Origin: CAZKFG01 sp964551985
Lineage (GTDB): Bacteria > Bacillota > Negativicutes > Acidaminococcales > JAISLQ01
Direction: 5' to 3'
Length of the DNA stretch: 64,000 nucleotides
NCBI GenBank assembly: GCA_964551985.1
Contig: CAZKFG010000001.1
Location: forward strand, 1 to 64,000
Positions 44,185-53,693 of the stretch are shown piece by piece; position 1 is the stretch's first letter, and every line of letters begins with the position of its first letter. Under the pieces are notes generated by a model. The model did not search any database, had not been told where the DNA came from, and saw only the letters and a program-made list of their open reading frames with translations. The position numbers and the translations under genes are program-made.

Positions 44185-45378
44185 ATGAAAGACGGTTTAT
44201 TATCAGGAGTGAAAGTTTTAGATATGACAAGAGTGCTTGCAGGTCCTTATTGTGGCATGATGCTTGCAGATATGGGGGCAGAAGTTATAAAGGTAGAAAC
44301 TCCAAAAATAGGTGATGATGCTCGTCTTAGCGCCCCTATCGTGCGTGGCGAAAGCGCGTACTTCATGAATCTAAACCGCAACAAAAAAGGTATTACATTA
44401 AATCTAAAACATCCTAAAGGTAAAGATATTTTCCAAAAACTAGTAGAACAAAGTGATATCGTCTTAGAAAACTACCGACCAGGTGTAATGGAAAAATTAG
44501 GTTTAGGTTATGAAGATTTGAGAAAAATAAATCCACGAATTATTTATGGCGCAGTATCAGGCTTTGGGCACTATGGACCATACAGTCAAAGGGCAGGATA
44601 TGATATTATTGGACAAGCTATGAGCGGTCTTATGAGTACTACCGGATGGCCAGGCGGAGAACCTACACGCACAGGCACTGCAATGTCTGATATATTGGGC
44701 GGTTTAAGTTGTGCAATAGGAGTACTTGCAGCTTATACAAAAATGTTGAAAACAGGCGTTGGTGATAAAGTAGACATTTCCCTTGTTGATGCGACAGTAT
44801 CTTCACTAGAAATTATCAACATGATTTATTTGTGCACCGGTCGCACTCCAGAACGCATAGGTAACCGTTATGAGGCTGTGTATCCTTATGATACTTTTCC
44901 TACAAAAAACGGAACAATGGTTATAGGTGCAGGCAATCAAAAATTATTTGAGGTATTGTGCAAAGTTATGCAAAATGAAAAACTAATTGAAAATCCTAAC
45001 TTTGCCAATAATATTTTGCGTGTACAAAATCATGCCGAATTAAAGCCACATATAAGCGAATGGACTTCACAACACGATTTAGATGAAGTCGTACAAATAC
45101 TTTTAGATGCTGGTATACCAGCCGCACCAATAAATACTATTGACCGTGTAGTAAATGACCCACATATAGGCGGAGCACGTGAAATGTTCCCAGCTTGCAC
45201 ACACCCTATCGCAGGAGAAATAAGGCTTACAGGCAATCAAATTAAACTTACAAACCATAAAATAGACACTTTCAAACATTCACCTCTTCTTGGCGAACAT
45301 AACGAAGAAATACTCTGTGAGCGCCTAGGATTTAGTAAAGAAGATATAGCAAAACTATTAGAAGATAAAGTATTATAA
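44185..45378 (+). CDS. Type III (CaiB/BaiF) CoA-transferase, first gene of the sigma-54 cluster
   Basis: A 397-residue family III CoA-transferase: VLDMTRVLAGPYCGMMLADM is the N-terminal signature and GTAMSDILGGLSCAIGVLAA the region with the catalytic Asp. It would load CoA onto the acid degraded by the cluster, using acetyl-CoA, succinyl-CoA or a product CoA as donor. Clusters pairing such a transferase with an HMG-CoA-lyase-type enzyme (here at 56807) usually activate a branched hydroxy-dicarboxylate and then cleave it. A paralogue at 63096 lies in the second acid cluster. Clear GAGGAG site. Confidence 0.92.
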   Translation: MKDGLLSGVKVLDMTRVLAGPYCGMMLADMGAEVIKVETPKIGDDARLSAPIVRGESAYFMNLNRNKKGITLNLKHPKGKDIFQKLVEQSDIVLENYRPGVMEKLGLGYEDLRKINPRIIYGAVSGFGHYGPYSQRAGYDIIGQAMSGLMSTTGWPGGEPTRTGTAMSDILGGLSCAIGVLAAYTKMLKTGVGDKVDISLVDATVSSLEIINMIYLCTGRTPERIGNRYEAVYPYDTFPTKNGTMVIGAGNQKLFEVLCKVMQNEKLIENPNFANNILRVQNHAELKPHISEWTSQHDLDEVVQILLDAGIPAAPINTIDRVVNDPHIGGAREMFPACTHPIAGEIRLTGNQIKLTNHKIDTFKHSPLLGEHNEEILCERLGFSKEDIAKLLEDKVL

Positions 45379-45406
45379 GAGTTTTTTACCAAGAAGGAGG
45401 GATATT

Positions 45407-46669
45407 ATGGGTAAAACAATCTCTGAGAAAATTTTGGCAAAAGCGGCAAATGTCGACAGTGTATCTGCCGGCGAGATAATCTGGGTAAAAGTAGACCAAG
45501 CAATGTTAGATGATATTTTAGGTCCACGAGTGGAAATTGCTGAAAAAATGCAAATGCTTAGTGCCAAAGTATGGAACCCTGATAAAGTAACTGTTATTTC
45601 CGACCACTATACTCCAGCCGCTAACGCGACCCAAGCACAAATAGTCAAATTTACTCGTGAATGGTCTTTAGAAAACAATATACAACATTATTATGAACTA
45701 GCCGGTCCTTGTCACCAAGTAATGGTAGAAAAAGGACGCGTAGCACCTGGTGAAGTTATTATCGGCACAGATTCACACACGTGTGCCTATGGTGCACTAG
45801 GCGCTTTTTCTACAGGAGTTGGTTCAACAGAAATGCTTGGCGTGCTTGTGACAGGTGAAATTTGGCTAAGAGTGCCACAAACTATCTTAGTCAACTTTGA
45901 CGGAGCTTTTAATGATGGAGTTATGGCAAAAGATGCTATACTTGCAGCAATCGGTAAAATAGGACACTCCGGAGCCACTTATAAGGCACTAGAGTTTGCA
46001 GGAAGCAGCATTAAAAATATGATTATGGACGAACGTCTATGTATAACAAATATGGCTGTTGAAGCAGGTGCTAAAAACGGTATTATCCAGCCTGATGAAA
46101 TCACACGCTCTTATCTGCAGTCTATAGGCATAAATAGAGGTGAATTTTTTGCCAGTGACAAAGATGCCAATTATTTACAAACAGTAAATATCGATATCAA
46201 TAAACTAGAGCCAGTATGTGCTTGTCCACACGAAGTTGACAATGTTACTGAAATCAAAAATTTACCTGAGATAAAAATTCACCAAGCTTACATAGGCTCT
46301 TGTACAGGCGGTCGATATAATGATTTAAAAGTTGCGGCACAGCTACTTAAAGGTAAAAAAATCGCTAAAGGCACTCGTCTTTTAGTTTCTCCCGCCTCAA
46401 AAGAAATATGGGACATATGCGTTAAAGACGGCACTTTAAGTACGTTATCAGATGCCGGAGCAACAATTTTAGCGTCCAGTTGCGGAGCTTGTCTTGGAAT
46501 ACATTCTGGTGCTATTGCCGAAGGAGAGGTCTGCATTTCCGCTACTAACAGAAATTTTATCGGTCGTATGGGTAGCAAAAACTCACAAGTATATCTGGCA
46601 TCGCCGTTGTCTGTAGCAGCTGCTGCTCTAACAGGTAAGATTGTTGATCCGAGAAGTGTAAGGGGGTAA
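45407..46669 (+). CDS. Aconitase-family hydro-lyase, large subunit (LeuC/HacA/DmdA type)
   Basis: A 420-residue large subunit with the [4Fe-4S] cysteines (GSCTGGR and SSCGACLG) and the IGTDSHTCAYGALGAF substrate motif. Length and two-subunit form match isopropylmalate isomerase, homoaconitase and 2,3-dimethylmalate dehydratase rather than full-length aconitase. No leuA or leuB lies nearby, so a leucine role is unlikely. The reaction is probably reversible hydration of an unsaturated di/tricarboxylate. Followed by its small subunit after four bases. Confidence 0.9.
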   Translation: MGKTISEKILAKAANVDSVSAGEIIWVKVDQAMLDDILGPRVEIAEKMQMLSAKVWNPDKVTVISDHYTPAANATQAQIVKFTREWSLENNIQHYYELAGPCHQVMVEKGRVAPGEVIIGTDSHTCAYGALGAFSTGVGSTEMLGVLVTGEIWLRVPQTILVNFDGAFNDGVMAKDAILAAIGKIGHSGATYKALEFAGSSIKNMIMDERLCITNMAVEAGAKNGIIQPDEITRSYLQSIGINRGEFFASDKDANYLQTVNIDINKLEPVCACPHEVDNVTEIKNLPEIKIHQAYIGSCTGGRYNDLKVAAQLLKGKKIAKGTRLLVSPASKEIWDICVKDGTLSTLSDAGATILASSCGACLGIHSGAIAEGEVCISATNRNFIGRMGSKNSQVYLASPLSVAAAALTGKIVDPRSVRG

Positions 46670-46673
46670 AAGC

Positions 46674-47165
46674 ATGCAAAAAATAATCGGTAAAGCCTGG
46701 AAATATGGAGACAACATAAATACTGATATCATTTCACCACCTGCTTATATGGAACTATCAGTTAAAGATGCCGCAAAATATGCTATGAGTACGGTTGATA
46801 CTGATTTTGCTAAAAACTGTAAGCCAGGCGACATATTTGTCGCTGAACATAATCTAGGCTCAGGCTCTAGTCGCGAAACTTCGCCACTAACCTTACGTGA
46901 ACTTGGAATAACAACTATTATCGCAAAAGATTATGCTAGAATATTTTATCGCAATTGCATTAACGTAGGTATTTTGGCAATCGAATGTGCCGATACTGAT
47001 AAAATAAGCAATTTTGACCAGTTGGAAATCGATTGCACAGCAGGAACAATTAAAAATATCAGCAAAAATGAAACTTATAGTTGTGATAAAATACCCGAAC
47101 ACATTATGGCTTTGGTAAGCTGTGGTGGAATGGTAAATTATCTTGAACAAAAAATGAAAAAATAA
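46674..47165 (+). CDS. Aconitase-family hydro-lyase, small subunit (LeuD/HacB/DmdB type)
   Basis: A 163-residue swivelling-domain subunit: KYGDNINTDIISPP and HNLGSGSSRETSPLTLR are the standard motifs, with the Ser-Arg pair binding a substrate carboxylate. It closes the active site of the large subunit encoded immediately upstream. The motif after GSGSSRE determines chain specificity in this family, but I cannot read the substrate from it. Confidence 0.9.
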   Translation: MQKIIGKAWKYGDNINTDIISPPAYMELSVKDAAKYAMSTVDTDFAKNCKPGDIFVAEHNLGSGSSRETSPLTLRELGITTIIAKDYARIFYRNCINVGILAIECADTDKISNFDQLEIDCTAGTIKNISKNETYSCDKIPEHIMALVSCGGMVNYLEQKMKK

Positions 47166-47179
47166 GAGGAGGTATTGTT

Positions 47180-48340
47180 ATGCATAGTGAAATGGAACTT
47201 TTAAAATGCGCTATTGTACGTGGAGGTACAAGTAAAGGTGTTTTTATTATGAAAAATGAACTGCCAAAAGACACGGCACTTCGTGATAAAACAATTTTAG
47301 CAATTTACGGAAGTCCAGACGTTAGGCAAATTGACGGTTTAGGTGGTGCCGATTCTTTGACAAGTAAACTTGCCATTATCTCTCCATCAACTAAAAAAGG
47401 AGCAGATGTAGATTATACTTTCGGTCAAGTAAGTATAACAGATAATTTTGTTGATTATGGCGGTAACTGCGGCAACATATCTTCGGCTGTCGGCGGTTTT
47501 GCTATTGATATGGGCATGGTCGAACCTGTAGAACCTGTAACAACAGTTAAAATTCACATGACAAATACAGGGAAAATGCTCACAGCTGAAGTTCCTGTAA
47601 AAAACGGTAAAGCAGCTGTAGAAGGTGATTACGAAATTGACGGCTGTCCAGGTACAGGTGCTAAGATTACGCTTGACTGGTCAGAAGCTGTCGGCGGCTC
47701 TACAGGAAAATTGTTACCAACAGGCAATGTTAAAGACGTTATTGAGGCAAGTGGCAAAAAGTATACCGTCTCAATTGTCGATGCTGGTAATATTGTAATT
47801 TTCGTACGTGCCGAAGAATTTGGTTTACAAGGAACGGAAACTCCAAACGAAATAGATGCAAACCTACCACTAAACGAAGTAATTGAAGAAATACGTGGCA
47901 AAGTCTGTCAAATGGTTGGCATTGTCAAAAATTGGCAAGATGCTAAAAAACTAACACCATATCAACCATTTTTTGCTATAGTTAGCCCCGCTCAAGACTA
48001 TAAATGTTTTAATGGTAATTCTGTCAAAAAAGAGGAAATTGATTTTACATCTCGTTTATTATTTATGCTAAAAATGCACAAAGCATACCCTGTCACAGGA
48101 ACAGTTGCAACAGGTGCAGTTTCTCGCATAAAAGGCAGTGTTGTATACGATCTTTTGAGTGAAAAAGCTAAAACAGAAAAAGTAGTACGCATCGGTCATC
48201 CTTCAGGCATTATAGATGTTGAAGCGACTGCTGATTACAAGGGCGGCGAAACAATTATGACAAAAATCGGCGTATACAGAACTGCTCGAATGATTATGCA
48301 AGGCTATGTGTATGTGAGAAAAACAATATTTAATAAATAA
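47180..48340 (+). CDS. PrpF-family isomerase (methylaconitate/methylitaconate isomerase-like)
   Basis: A 386-residue protein of the PrpF/diaminopimelate-epimerase fold. CAIVRGGTSKGVF is the N-terminal signature and DYGGNCGNISSAVG carries the catalytic Cys. Known members move a double bond or invert cis/trans geometry in 2-methylaconitate, 4-oxalomesaconate or 3-methylitaconate. The order DmdA-DmdB-PrpF recalls nicotinate fermenters, where methylitaconate isomerase works with dimethylmalate dehydratase, but the mutase of that pathway is not here. A trans-aconitate to cis-aconitate role also fits. Confidence 0.88.
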   Translation: MHSEMELLKCAIVRGGTSKGVFIMKNELPKDTALRDKTILAIYGSPDVRQIDGLGGADSLTSKLAIISPSTKKGADVDYTFGQVSITDNFVDYGGNCGNISSAVGGFAIDMGMVEPVEPVTTVKIHMTNTGKMLTAEVPVKNGKAAVEGDYEIDGCPGTGAKITLDWSEAVGGSTGKLLPTGNVKDVIEASGKKYTVSIVDAGNIVIFVRAEEFGLQGTETPNEIDANLPLNEVIEEIRGKVCQMVGIVKNWQDAKKLTPYQPFFAIVSPAQDYKCFNGNSVKKEEIDFTSRLLFMLKMHKAYPVTGTVATGAVSRIKGSVVYDLLSEKAKTEKVVRIGHPSGIIDVEATADYKGGETIMTKIGVYRTARMIMQGYVYVRKTIFNK

Positions 48341-48366
48341 AATAAAACTGGAGGTTAGTGTAATCA

Positions 48367-49026
48367 ATGAGTGAAAAGGAAAATAATTTTCAAAAAGAAG
48401 GTCTTAGTGTTCCTTGGTATGGCTATGTAGCATTATTATTTGCCATAGTGTTTTTTTCAGGAGCATTTTCAAGTACAAAAGGAGCGCTATCGGTATTAGA
48501 TTTTGGACAACTTGCCGGTAAATTCGGCTCTGTTATGGGTATAAATGGCAAAGCTGCTACATTTTCAGGTCAAGGAGGAACAGGCGCAAGAGACGGTTTT
48601 ATGTTTGCCTTATCTTTGTTTCCTTCCGTTATGTTTGCTCTTGGCATAGTAGAAGTTGTTGACTATTTAAAAGGTCTAAAAGCTGCCCAAAAACTTTTAT
48701 CTCCTATTTTGCGTCCTCTACTAGGTATTCCAGGAATTGCAGGGCTTGCATTAGTATCTAGTCTTCAAAGCACTGACGCTGGAGCAGGTATGACTAAGGC
48801 ATTGCGTGAAAGTGGCGATTTTACCGAACGTGAGAGAATTATTTTTTCTTCATTCCAATTTAGTGGCGGTGGAACAATTACTAATTATCTAGCGGCTGGA
48901 GCTGCAGTATTTTCTTATCTAACTGTACCTATTCTCCTTCCTCTGATTGTAATTTTTTGTCTTAAATTTGTTGGAGCAAATCTTGTAAGAATTTATTTAA
49001 AAAGATTCAAGGAGGAAGAAATATAA
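48367..49026 (+). CDS. YjiH-like nucleoside-recognition-domain membrane protein
   Basis: A 219-residue membrane protein with Gate/nucleoside-recognition domain features; length and sequence style match E. coli YjiH and, more distantly, SpmA. It is paired by an overlapping TAATG with a YjiG-like gene and then an M20 hydrolase, echoing the E. coli order yjiH-yjiG-iadA. It probably forms a two-component carrier for a small peptide or amino-acid conjugate, but transport has not been proven for the family as far as I know. Confidence 0.78.
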   Translation: MSEKENNFQKEGLSVPWYGYVALLFAIVFFSGAFSSTKGALSVLDFGQLAGKFGSVMGINGKAATFSGQGGTGARDGFMFALSLFPSVMFALGIVEVVDYLKGLKAAQKLLSPILRPLLGIPGIAGLALVSSLQSTDAGAGMTKALRESGDFTERERIIFSSFQFSGGGTITNYLAAGAAVFSYLTVPILLPLIVIFCLKFVGANLVRIYLKRFKEEEI

Positions 49027-49481
49027 TGTCTGAAAAAAAACCACTACCTGATGTTTTTGTTGATGGAGCGAAAAAAGGATTTAACATCGCTTGTAATAGT
49101 ATTTTGCCAAATGTTTTAATGGCTTATGTAATAATTCAAATTCTTAATTTGACAGGTTTATTAAAACTTTTAAGTGCTGTATTTGAACCTGTAATGGCTC
49201 TTTTTGATTTGCCAGGTCAAGCAATTATGGTTTTGGCAGCATCATTTATGTCGATGGGCGGCGGCGCAGGAGCCGCAGCAAGTTTAGTTAGCAGCGGTTC
49301 ACTTACAAATCGTGAAGTCACAATTGTTTTCCCTTCGATATTTTTGATGGGCGCATTGATTCAATATGCAGGTCGCCTACTTGGAACTGCTGGTGTATCA
49401 AGTAAATATTACCCATTATTATTTTTCATAGCTATTTTCAATGCAGTTGTAAGTATGTTAATTATGAGATTTTTTGCTTAA
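49026..49481 (+). CDS. YjiG-like nucleoside-recognition-domain membrane protein
   Basis: A 151-residue membrane protein, the partner of the previous gene (their stop and start share TAATG). The central glycine/alanine-rich helix (SFMSMGGGAGAAASLVSSG) is typical of the Gate domain. With YjiH-like it would form the two halves of one membrane complex. Confidence 0.78.
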   Translation: MSEKKPLPDVFVDGAKKGFNIACNSILPNVLMAYVIIQILNLTGLLKLLSAVFEPVMALFDLPGQAIMVLAASFMSMGGGAGAAASLVSSGSLTNREVTIVFPSIFLMGALIQYAGRLLGTAGVSSKYYPLLFFIAIFNAVVSMLIMRFFA

Positions 49482-49514
49482 ATTAAAAATATTTTAAAAG
49501 AGGTATATTAAAAA

Positions 49515-50606
49515 ATGAATGTATTAGAAATTTTTGATAAATTACACGCAATACCAGAACTAGGTATGCAAGAAGTAAAAACATCTACTTATCTAGCCGA
49601 TGAATTAGAAAAACTTGGTTTTAAAGTTCAGCGTAATGTAGGCGGCACAGGTGTTGTGGGAACATATTCAACAAATATTCCAGGTCCTACAGTTGGTATT
49701 CGTGCAGATATGGATGCACTGGCACATTTAATTGATGGTAAGACAGTAGCAATACACTCTTGTGGTCATGATGCCCATTCTAGCATGGCACTTGCTGCTG
49801 CAAGCCGATTAATCAAAGACATTAAATGCGGTACTTTCAAAGTGTTTTTCCAACCAGCTGAGGAAACTTTGGTTGGTGCTTTAGCTATGCTAAAAGACAA
49901 CGCACTAGATGGTGTTGATTATTTGTTTGGTCAACATATTAGACCTATTCAAGAATTACCCGTAGGCAAAATCTCTCCTGCTATGTTTTATTCTGCTAGC
50001 GCTGTGCTTGATGTAACAATTAAAGGACAAACAGCACATGGAGCTCGCCCACATTTAGGTACAAACGCAATTGATGCCGCAGCTTTGGCTGTTTTAGCAG
50101 TAAATTCAGTACGAACAAATCCTATAATAGCGTCGTCCATTAAAGTAACTGGCTTTAATTCTGGCGGCGTTGCAAGCAATGCTATTCCAGATAAAGCAAC
50201 TTTGGTGTTAGATATTCGTTCGCAAACAAATGATGGTATGCGTTCTAATTTAGAAAAAATCGAAAAAGCTATTACAAACGCGGTTATGTCAAACGGCTGT
50301 ACAGTAGAAATTACAAAACGCGGTTCAGTGCCAGCTGCTGAACTAGATGAAAAATTAATTTTGGAAATGTCTGAAATTATAAAAGAAATTGTTGGCGAAA
50401 AAGGTCTTGCTCCAGCAATCTACACACCAGGTGGTGAAGACTTTTTTTACTATACAGAAAAGATGCCTAATTTAAAAGCTGCTTTTTTTGGCGTGGGTTC
50501 AAGTGCAGCACCTGGCTTGCACGACCCTAATATGACCTTTGACAAAAAAGCCTTATCTATAGGTGTTGAAATGTTATACAAAGCCGTAATGAGTAAATTA
50601 GGGTAG
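49515..50606 (+). CDS. M20-family amidohydrolase
   Basis: A 363-residue metallohydrolase of the carboxypeptidase/aminoacylase group. VGIRADMDAL, HSCGHDAHSSM and PAEETLVGA hold metal ligands and the catalytic Glu; GQTAHGARPHLGTNA is the lid-domain motif and YTPGGEDFFYY near the end supplies a final ligand region. It would hydrolyse an N-acyl or amide bond in the cytosol. Coming directly after the YjiHG-like pair, it probably processes what they import, feeding the acid part into the cluster. Confidence 0.87.
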   Translation: MNVLEIFDKLHAIPELGMQEVKTSTYLADELEKLGFKVQRNVGGTGVVGTYSTNIPGPTVGIRADMDALAHLIDGKTVAIHSCGHDAHSSMALAAASRLIKDIKCGTFKVFFQPAEETLVGALAMLKDNALDGVDYLFGQHIRPIQELPVGKISPAMFYSASAVLDVTIKGQTAHGARPHLGTNAIDAAALAVLAVNSVRTNPIIASSIKVTGFNSGGVASNAIPDKATLVLDIRSQTNDGMRSNLEKIEKAITNAVMSNGCTVEITKRGSVPAAELDEKLILEMSEIIKEIVGEKGLAPAIYTPGGEDFFYYTEKMPNLKAAFFGVGSSAAPGLHDPNMTFDKKALSIGVEMLYKAVMSKLG

Positions 50607-50649
50607 TAGTAGTTTTATTTTTCAAAATGGTATGTAGGGAGTTGATTAT

Positions 50650-51336
50650 GTGAGCAATGAACTAGATAGCATGGCAAAAGTCCAATGTTGCCCAGCACAC
50701 GGTCCGTCACCGATTCCGCAAGAAGGTAAATGGACATATGCCAAAAACATTTCCGATATTTCCGGATTTGCCCATGGCTGCGGAACATGCGCACCACAAA
50801 TGGGGACAAGTAAATTAACTTTAAATGTTAAAGAAGGAATAATTAAAGAAGCTTTAATAGAAAATATTGGTTGTTCAGGTATGACACAATCGGCTGCAAT
50901 GGTATCTGAGATTTTGCCGGGCAAAACTTTGCTTGAAGCTTTAAACACAGATCTTGTATGTGACGCAATCAATGACGCTATGAAGCAATTGTTTTTAGCA
51001 CTTGCCTATGGTCGCTCTCAAAGCTCATACTCTGATGGCGGATTACCAATAGGTGCAGGCTGGGAAGATTTAGGCAGCGGAGCTTGTAGTCAGGTAGGCA
51101 CAGCTTATGGGACGATAAATAAAGGTCCAAGATACCTTACTATAACAGGCGGTTATGTAACTCGTATGGCACTTGACGAAAACAGTGAAGTTATTGGTTA
51201 TGAATTCGTAGATATTGCCAAAATGATGATGGATATTAAATCTGGCACTGATGCTAATATAGCTATGAAAAAAGCGACAATTATTTTCGGACGCTTTAAC
51301 GAAGCAACAAAATATATCGACCCACGCAAAGAATAG
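50650..51336 (+). CDS. NifU-like iron-sulfur scaffold family protein (copy 1)
   Basis: A 228-residue protein with an IscU/NifU-like N-terminal domain: HGCGTCAP, IGCSGMTQ and DLVCD place the three cysteines of the scaffold fold. It begins with GTG eight bases after GGGAG. It is always seen beside a GGGtGRT protein, as here 12 bases downstream. A second pair follows at 55084; by eye the two copies are about 60% identical. It may assemble or donate the cluster needed by the hydro-lyase of this operon, or form a dedicated enzyme with the GGGtGRT partner. Confidence 0.82.
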   Translation: MSNELDSMAKVQCCPAHGPSPIPQEGKWTYAKNISDISGFAHGCGTCAPQMGTSKLTLNVKEGIIKEALIENIGCSGMTQSAAMVSEILPGKTLLEALNTDLVCDAINDAMKQLFLALAYGRSQSSYSDGGLPIGAGWEDLGSGACSQVGTAYGTINKGPRYLTITGGYVTRMALDENSEVIGYEFVDIAKMMMDIKSGTDANIAMKKATIIFGRFNEATKYIDPRKE

Positions 51337-51348
51337 GAGGTGTATGTG

Positions 51349-52344
51349 ATGATGTTTGAACATTACGAGTCAAGACAACCTGCGATAATTTCTTGTTTAA
51401 ATCGTTACGGTCTAAGCTCACTAGAGCAGGCACAAAATCTTTTACTTGATAAAGGAATAGATGCTCATAAAATTGTCAAATCCATTCAGTCCATATGCTT
51501 TGAAGATGCTTGCTGGGCATATATTTTAGGTGGCGCTATAGCTATTAGCTCAAAAGAGGCAAATGCTAGTTTAATAGCAGAAAAAATCGGCGAAGGTTTG
51601 CAAGCTTTTTGTTTGCCAGGTTCAGTCGCCGATCATCGCCAAGTAGGTATCGGACACGGAAAATTGGCATCACGTCTACTTAGTGAAAACACACAATGTT
51701 TTTCTCTTTTAGCTGGACACGAATCTATGGCCGCAGCAGAAGGTGCAATTGGCATTGTTCAATCGGCAAACAAAGTAAGATTGCAGCCACTAAAAGTTGT
51801 TTTAAACGGTCTAGGCAAAGATGCCGCATATATAATTGCACGCGTTAACGGATTTACTTATGTTCATACACAATATGATTATCAAAACGATAAACTTAAT
51901 ATAATATCTGAAAAAACTTTTTCTAAAGGTATTCGAGGAGCAGTTAAATGCTATGGTGCTGAATGTGTAGACGAAGGAGTTGCAATTATGCAATATGAAA
52001 ACGTAGACGTTTCTATAACAGGCAACTCTACCAACATGACAAGATTCCAAATACCAGTTTCAGGAACATACAAAAAATGGTGCAACGACAATAACAGGCA
52101 ATATTTTGCTGTAGCTTCCGGTGGTGGTACAGGTCGTACAGTTCATCCTGATGACAATGGTTCAGGTCCTGCATCTTATGGCTTGACAGATACAATGGGT
52201 CGTACATATGCAGATGCTCAATTTGCAGGTTCTTCGTCAGTGCCTGCACACGTAGAAATGATGGGTTACATAGGCATGGGAAATAATCCAATGGTCGGCG
52301 CTACTGTAGCAATTTGTGTTGCAATTTCTCAACTCAATAAATAG
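51349..52344 (+). CDS. GGGtGRT family protein (copy 1)
   Basis: A 331-residue soluble protein named for its ASGGGTGRTVHPDD motif (about residue 255). Other conserved blocks are CFEDACWAYILGGAIA, GIGHGKLASRLL and GYIGMGNNPMVGATVA. Function is unknown. I start it at ATG 51349 (eight bases after AGGAGG) rather than the GTG at 51340 inside the binding site, which also gives it the same length as copy 2. The glycine-rich motif suggests nucleotide or CoA binding, but this is a guess. Confidence 0.85.
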   Translation: MMFEHYESRQPAIISCLNRYGLSSLEQAQNLLLDKGIDAHKIVKSIQSICFEDACWAYILGGAIAISSKEANASLIAEKIGEGLQAFCLPGSVADHRQVGIGHGKLASRLLSENTQCFSLLAGHESMAAAEGAIGIVQSANKVRLQPLKVVLNGLGKDAAYIIARVNGFTYVHTQYDYQNDKLNIISEKTFSKGIRGAVKCYGAECVDEGVAIMQYENVDVSITGNSTNMTRFQIPVSGTYKKWCNDNNRQYFAVASGGGTGRTVHPDDNGSGPASYGLTDTMGRTYADAQFAGSSSVPAHVEMMGYIGMGNNPMVGATVAICVAISQLNK

Positions 52345-52413
52345 TTTTTATTATTGTAATTGTTTTATCAAAGGAGCATATAAAAAATATGTATTTTTGA
52401 GGACGGTGATAAT

Positions 52414-53667
52414 ATGGTTTGGATAGGTGTGTTAATAGTTATCATCACGTTTGCAGCTATAATCAAAGGTTATGAAACAAGGCTAGTGCTCGCGGTAGGC
52501 GGTATATTAATGGCACTACTTGCAGGTAACTTTCAAGTTGCTTCAATAGCATTTGACAAAACTTTGACTAACCCAGGTCTTGTTATTGTTACAACAACTG
52601 TTATGGGTTTTGCTTATGTTTTAAAAGCAACTGAATGTGATACACACATGATTAGATTAGCAACAAGGCATATAGGTCATTTTAGAATGTTACTTATTCC
52701 TTTTGCTATACTAATAACTTTTATTGCCAACTCCGCTATGGCAAGTTCTGCCGGAACAGCGGCGGCTGTCGGCATAATACTAATTCCTTTATTGATAAAC
52801 TCGGGTATTCACCCTGTAATGGCTGGTGCAGCAGTTTTTTCAGGCACTTGGGGGAACGTATTTGCACTAGGCTCACCACATCCACCTATAATAGCTAAGC
52901 TCTCTAATACAGATGTAATAACTGTATTGATAAAACACGCTCCCACAGCATTAACATGTCTTTTAATTTGCATGATTCTTATGACACTTATGGCTGTTTT
53001 TTTAAAAGAAAATAAAGGTTATGTCCCAAAAGAGCAAACAGATTTGCAAAAAGATTTTAAAGTAAGTTACGCCAGAGCAATAGTGCCATTTGTTCCTGTC
53101 GCATTATTGATAGCAAGTAGCAAACAAGTAGCACTTCTGCCACCAATTAGAACGTCTGAAGCCATGATTGCCGGTTGCATATTAGCTTTTTTAGCGTCAA
53201 GAACAAATCCCGGCAAATTGTCAAAAGAGTTTTTTGATGGTATGGGCTATGGTTTGTCAAACATTGTAGGTTTAATGATAACTTCATCAATGTTCTCGGC
53301 AGGACTTGGTGCTATTGGTATAACTACAGCTTTGACCGCAATCATGAAAGAATCTGTAAGCATAGCAAAAATCGGCGCTACATTTGGCCCTTTTATCATA
53401 GCAGTTATTTCAGGCTCTGGAGATGCTGCAACACTTGCATTTAACACAAGTGTTACTCCACACGCAGCAGAATTTGGCTTTGACCCATCAAAAATGGGAT
53501 CTCTTGCCTATCTAACAGGAAGTTTCGGGCGTACTATGTCACCTGTAGCTGGTGTTACAATCATTTGTGCAAGCTTGGCCGGAAATATCAATCCTATTGA
53601 ACTAGTGAAGCGTACCGCACCTGTTATGTTAATTTTGGCAATAGTTTCAATGTTTATGCTTTTATAA
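52414..53667 (+). CDS. DcuC-type anaerobic C4-dicarboxylate carrier
   Basis: A 417-residue membrane protein with about 12 helices of the DcuC/C4-dicarboxylate anaerobic carrier family (SAMASSAGTAAAVGIILIPL, GSFGRTMSPVAGVTIICASL). Members exchange dicarboxylates such as fumarate and succinate or take up related acids. Inside this cluster it is the likely importer of the substrate acid, or the exporter of a fermentation end product. GAGGA precedes the ATG. Confidence 0.85.
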   Translation: MVWIGVLIVIITFAAIIKGYETRLVLAVGGILMALLAGNFQVASIAFDKTLTNPGLVIVTTTVMGFAYVLKATECDTHMIRLATRHIGHFRMLLIPFAILITFIANSAMASSAGTAAAVGIILIPLLINSGIHPVMAGAAVFSGTWGNVFALGSPHPPIIAKLSNTDVITVLIKHAPTALTCLLICMILMTLMAVFLKENKGYVPKEQTDLQKDFKVSYARAIVPFVPVALLIASSKQVALLPPIRTSEAMIAGCILAFLASRTNPGKLSKEFFDGMGYGLSNIVGLMITSSMFSAGLGAIGITTALTAIMKESVSIAKIGATFGPFIIAVISGSGDAATLAFNTSVTPHAAEFGFDPSKMGSLAYLTGSFGRTMSPVAGVTIICASLAGNINPIELVKRTAPVMLILAIVSMFMLL

Positions 53668-53693
53668 AATAATAAAAATCAGGAGGGGTGTAT

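Noticed and set aside
45407..47165. Leucine biosynthesis (leuCD) as the role of the two-subunit hydro-lyase
   Set aside because: leuA and leuB are absent and the genes lie in a sigma-54-driven catabolic cluster with PrpF-type and CoA-transferase genes.
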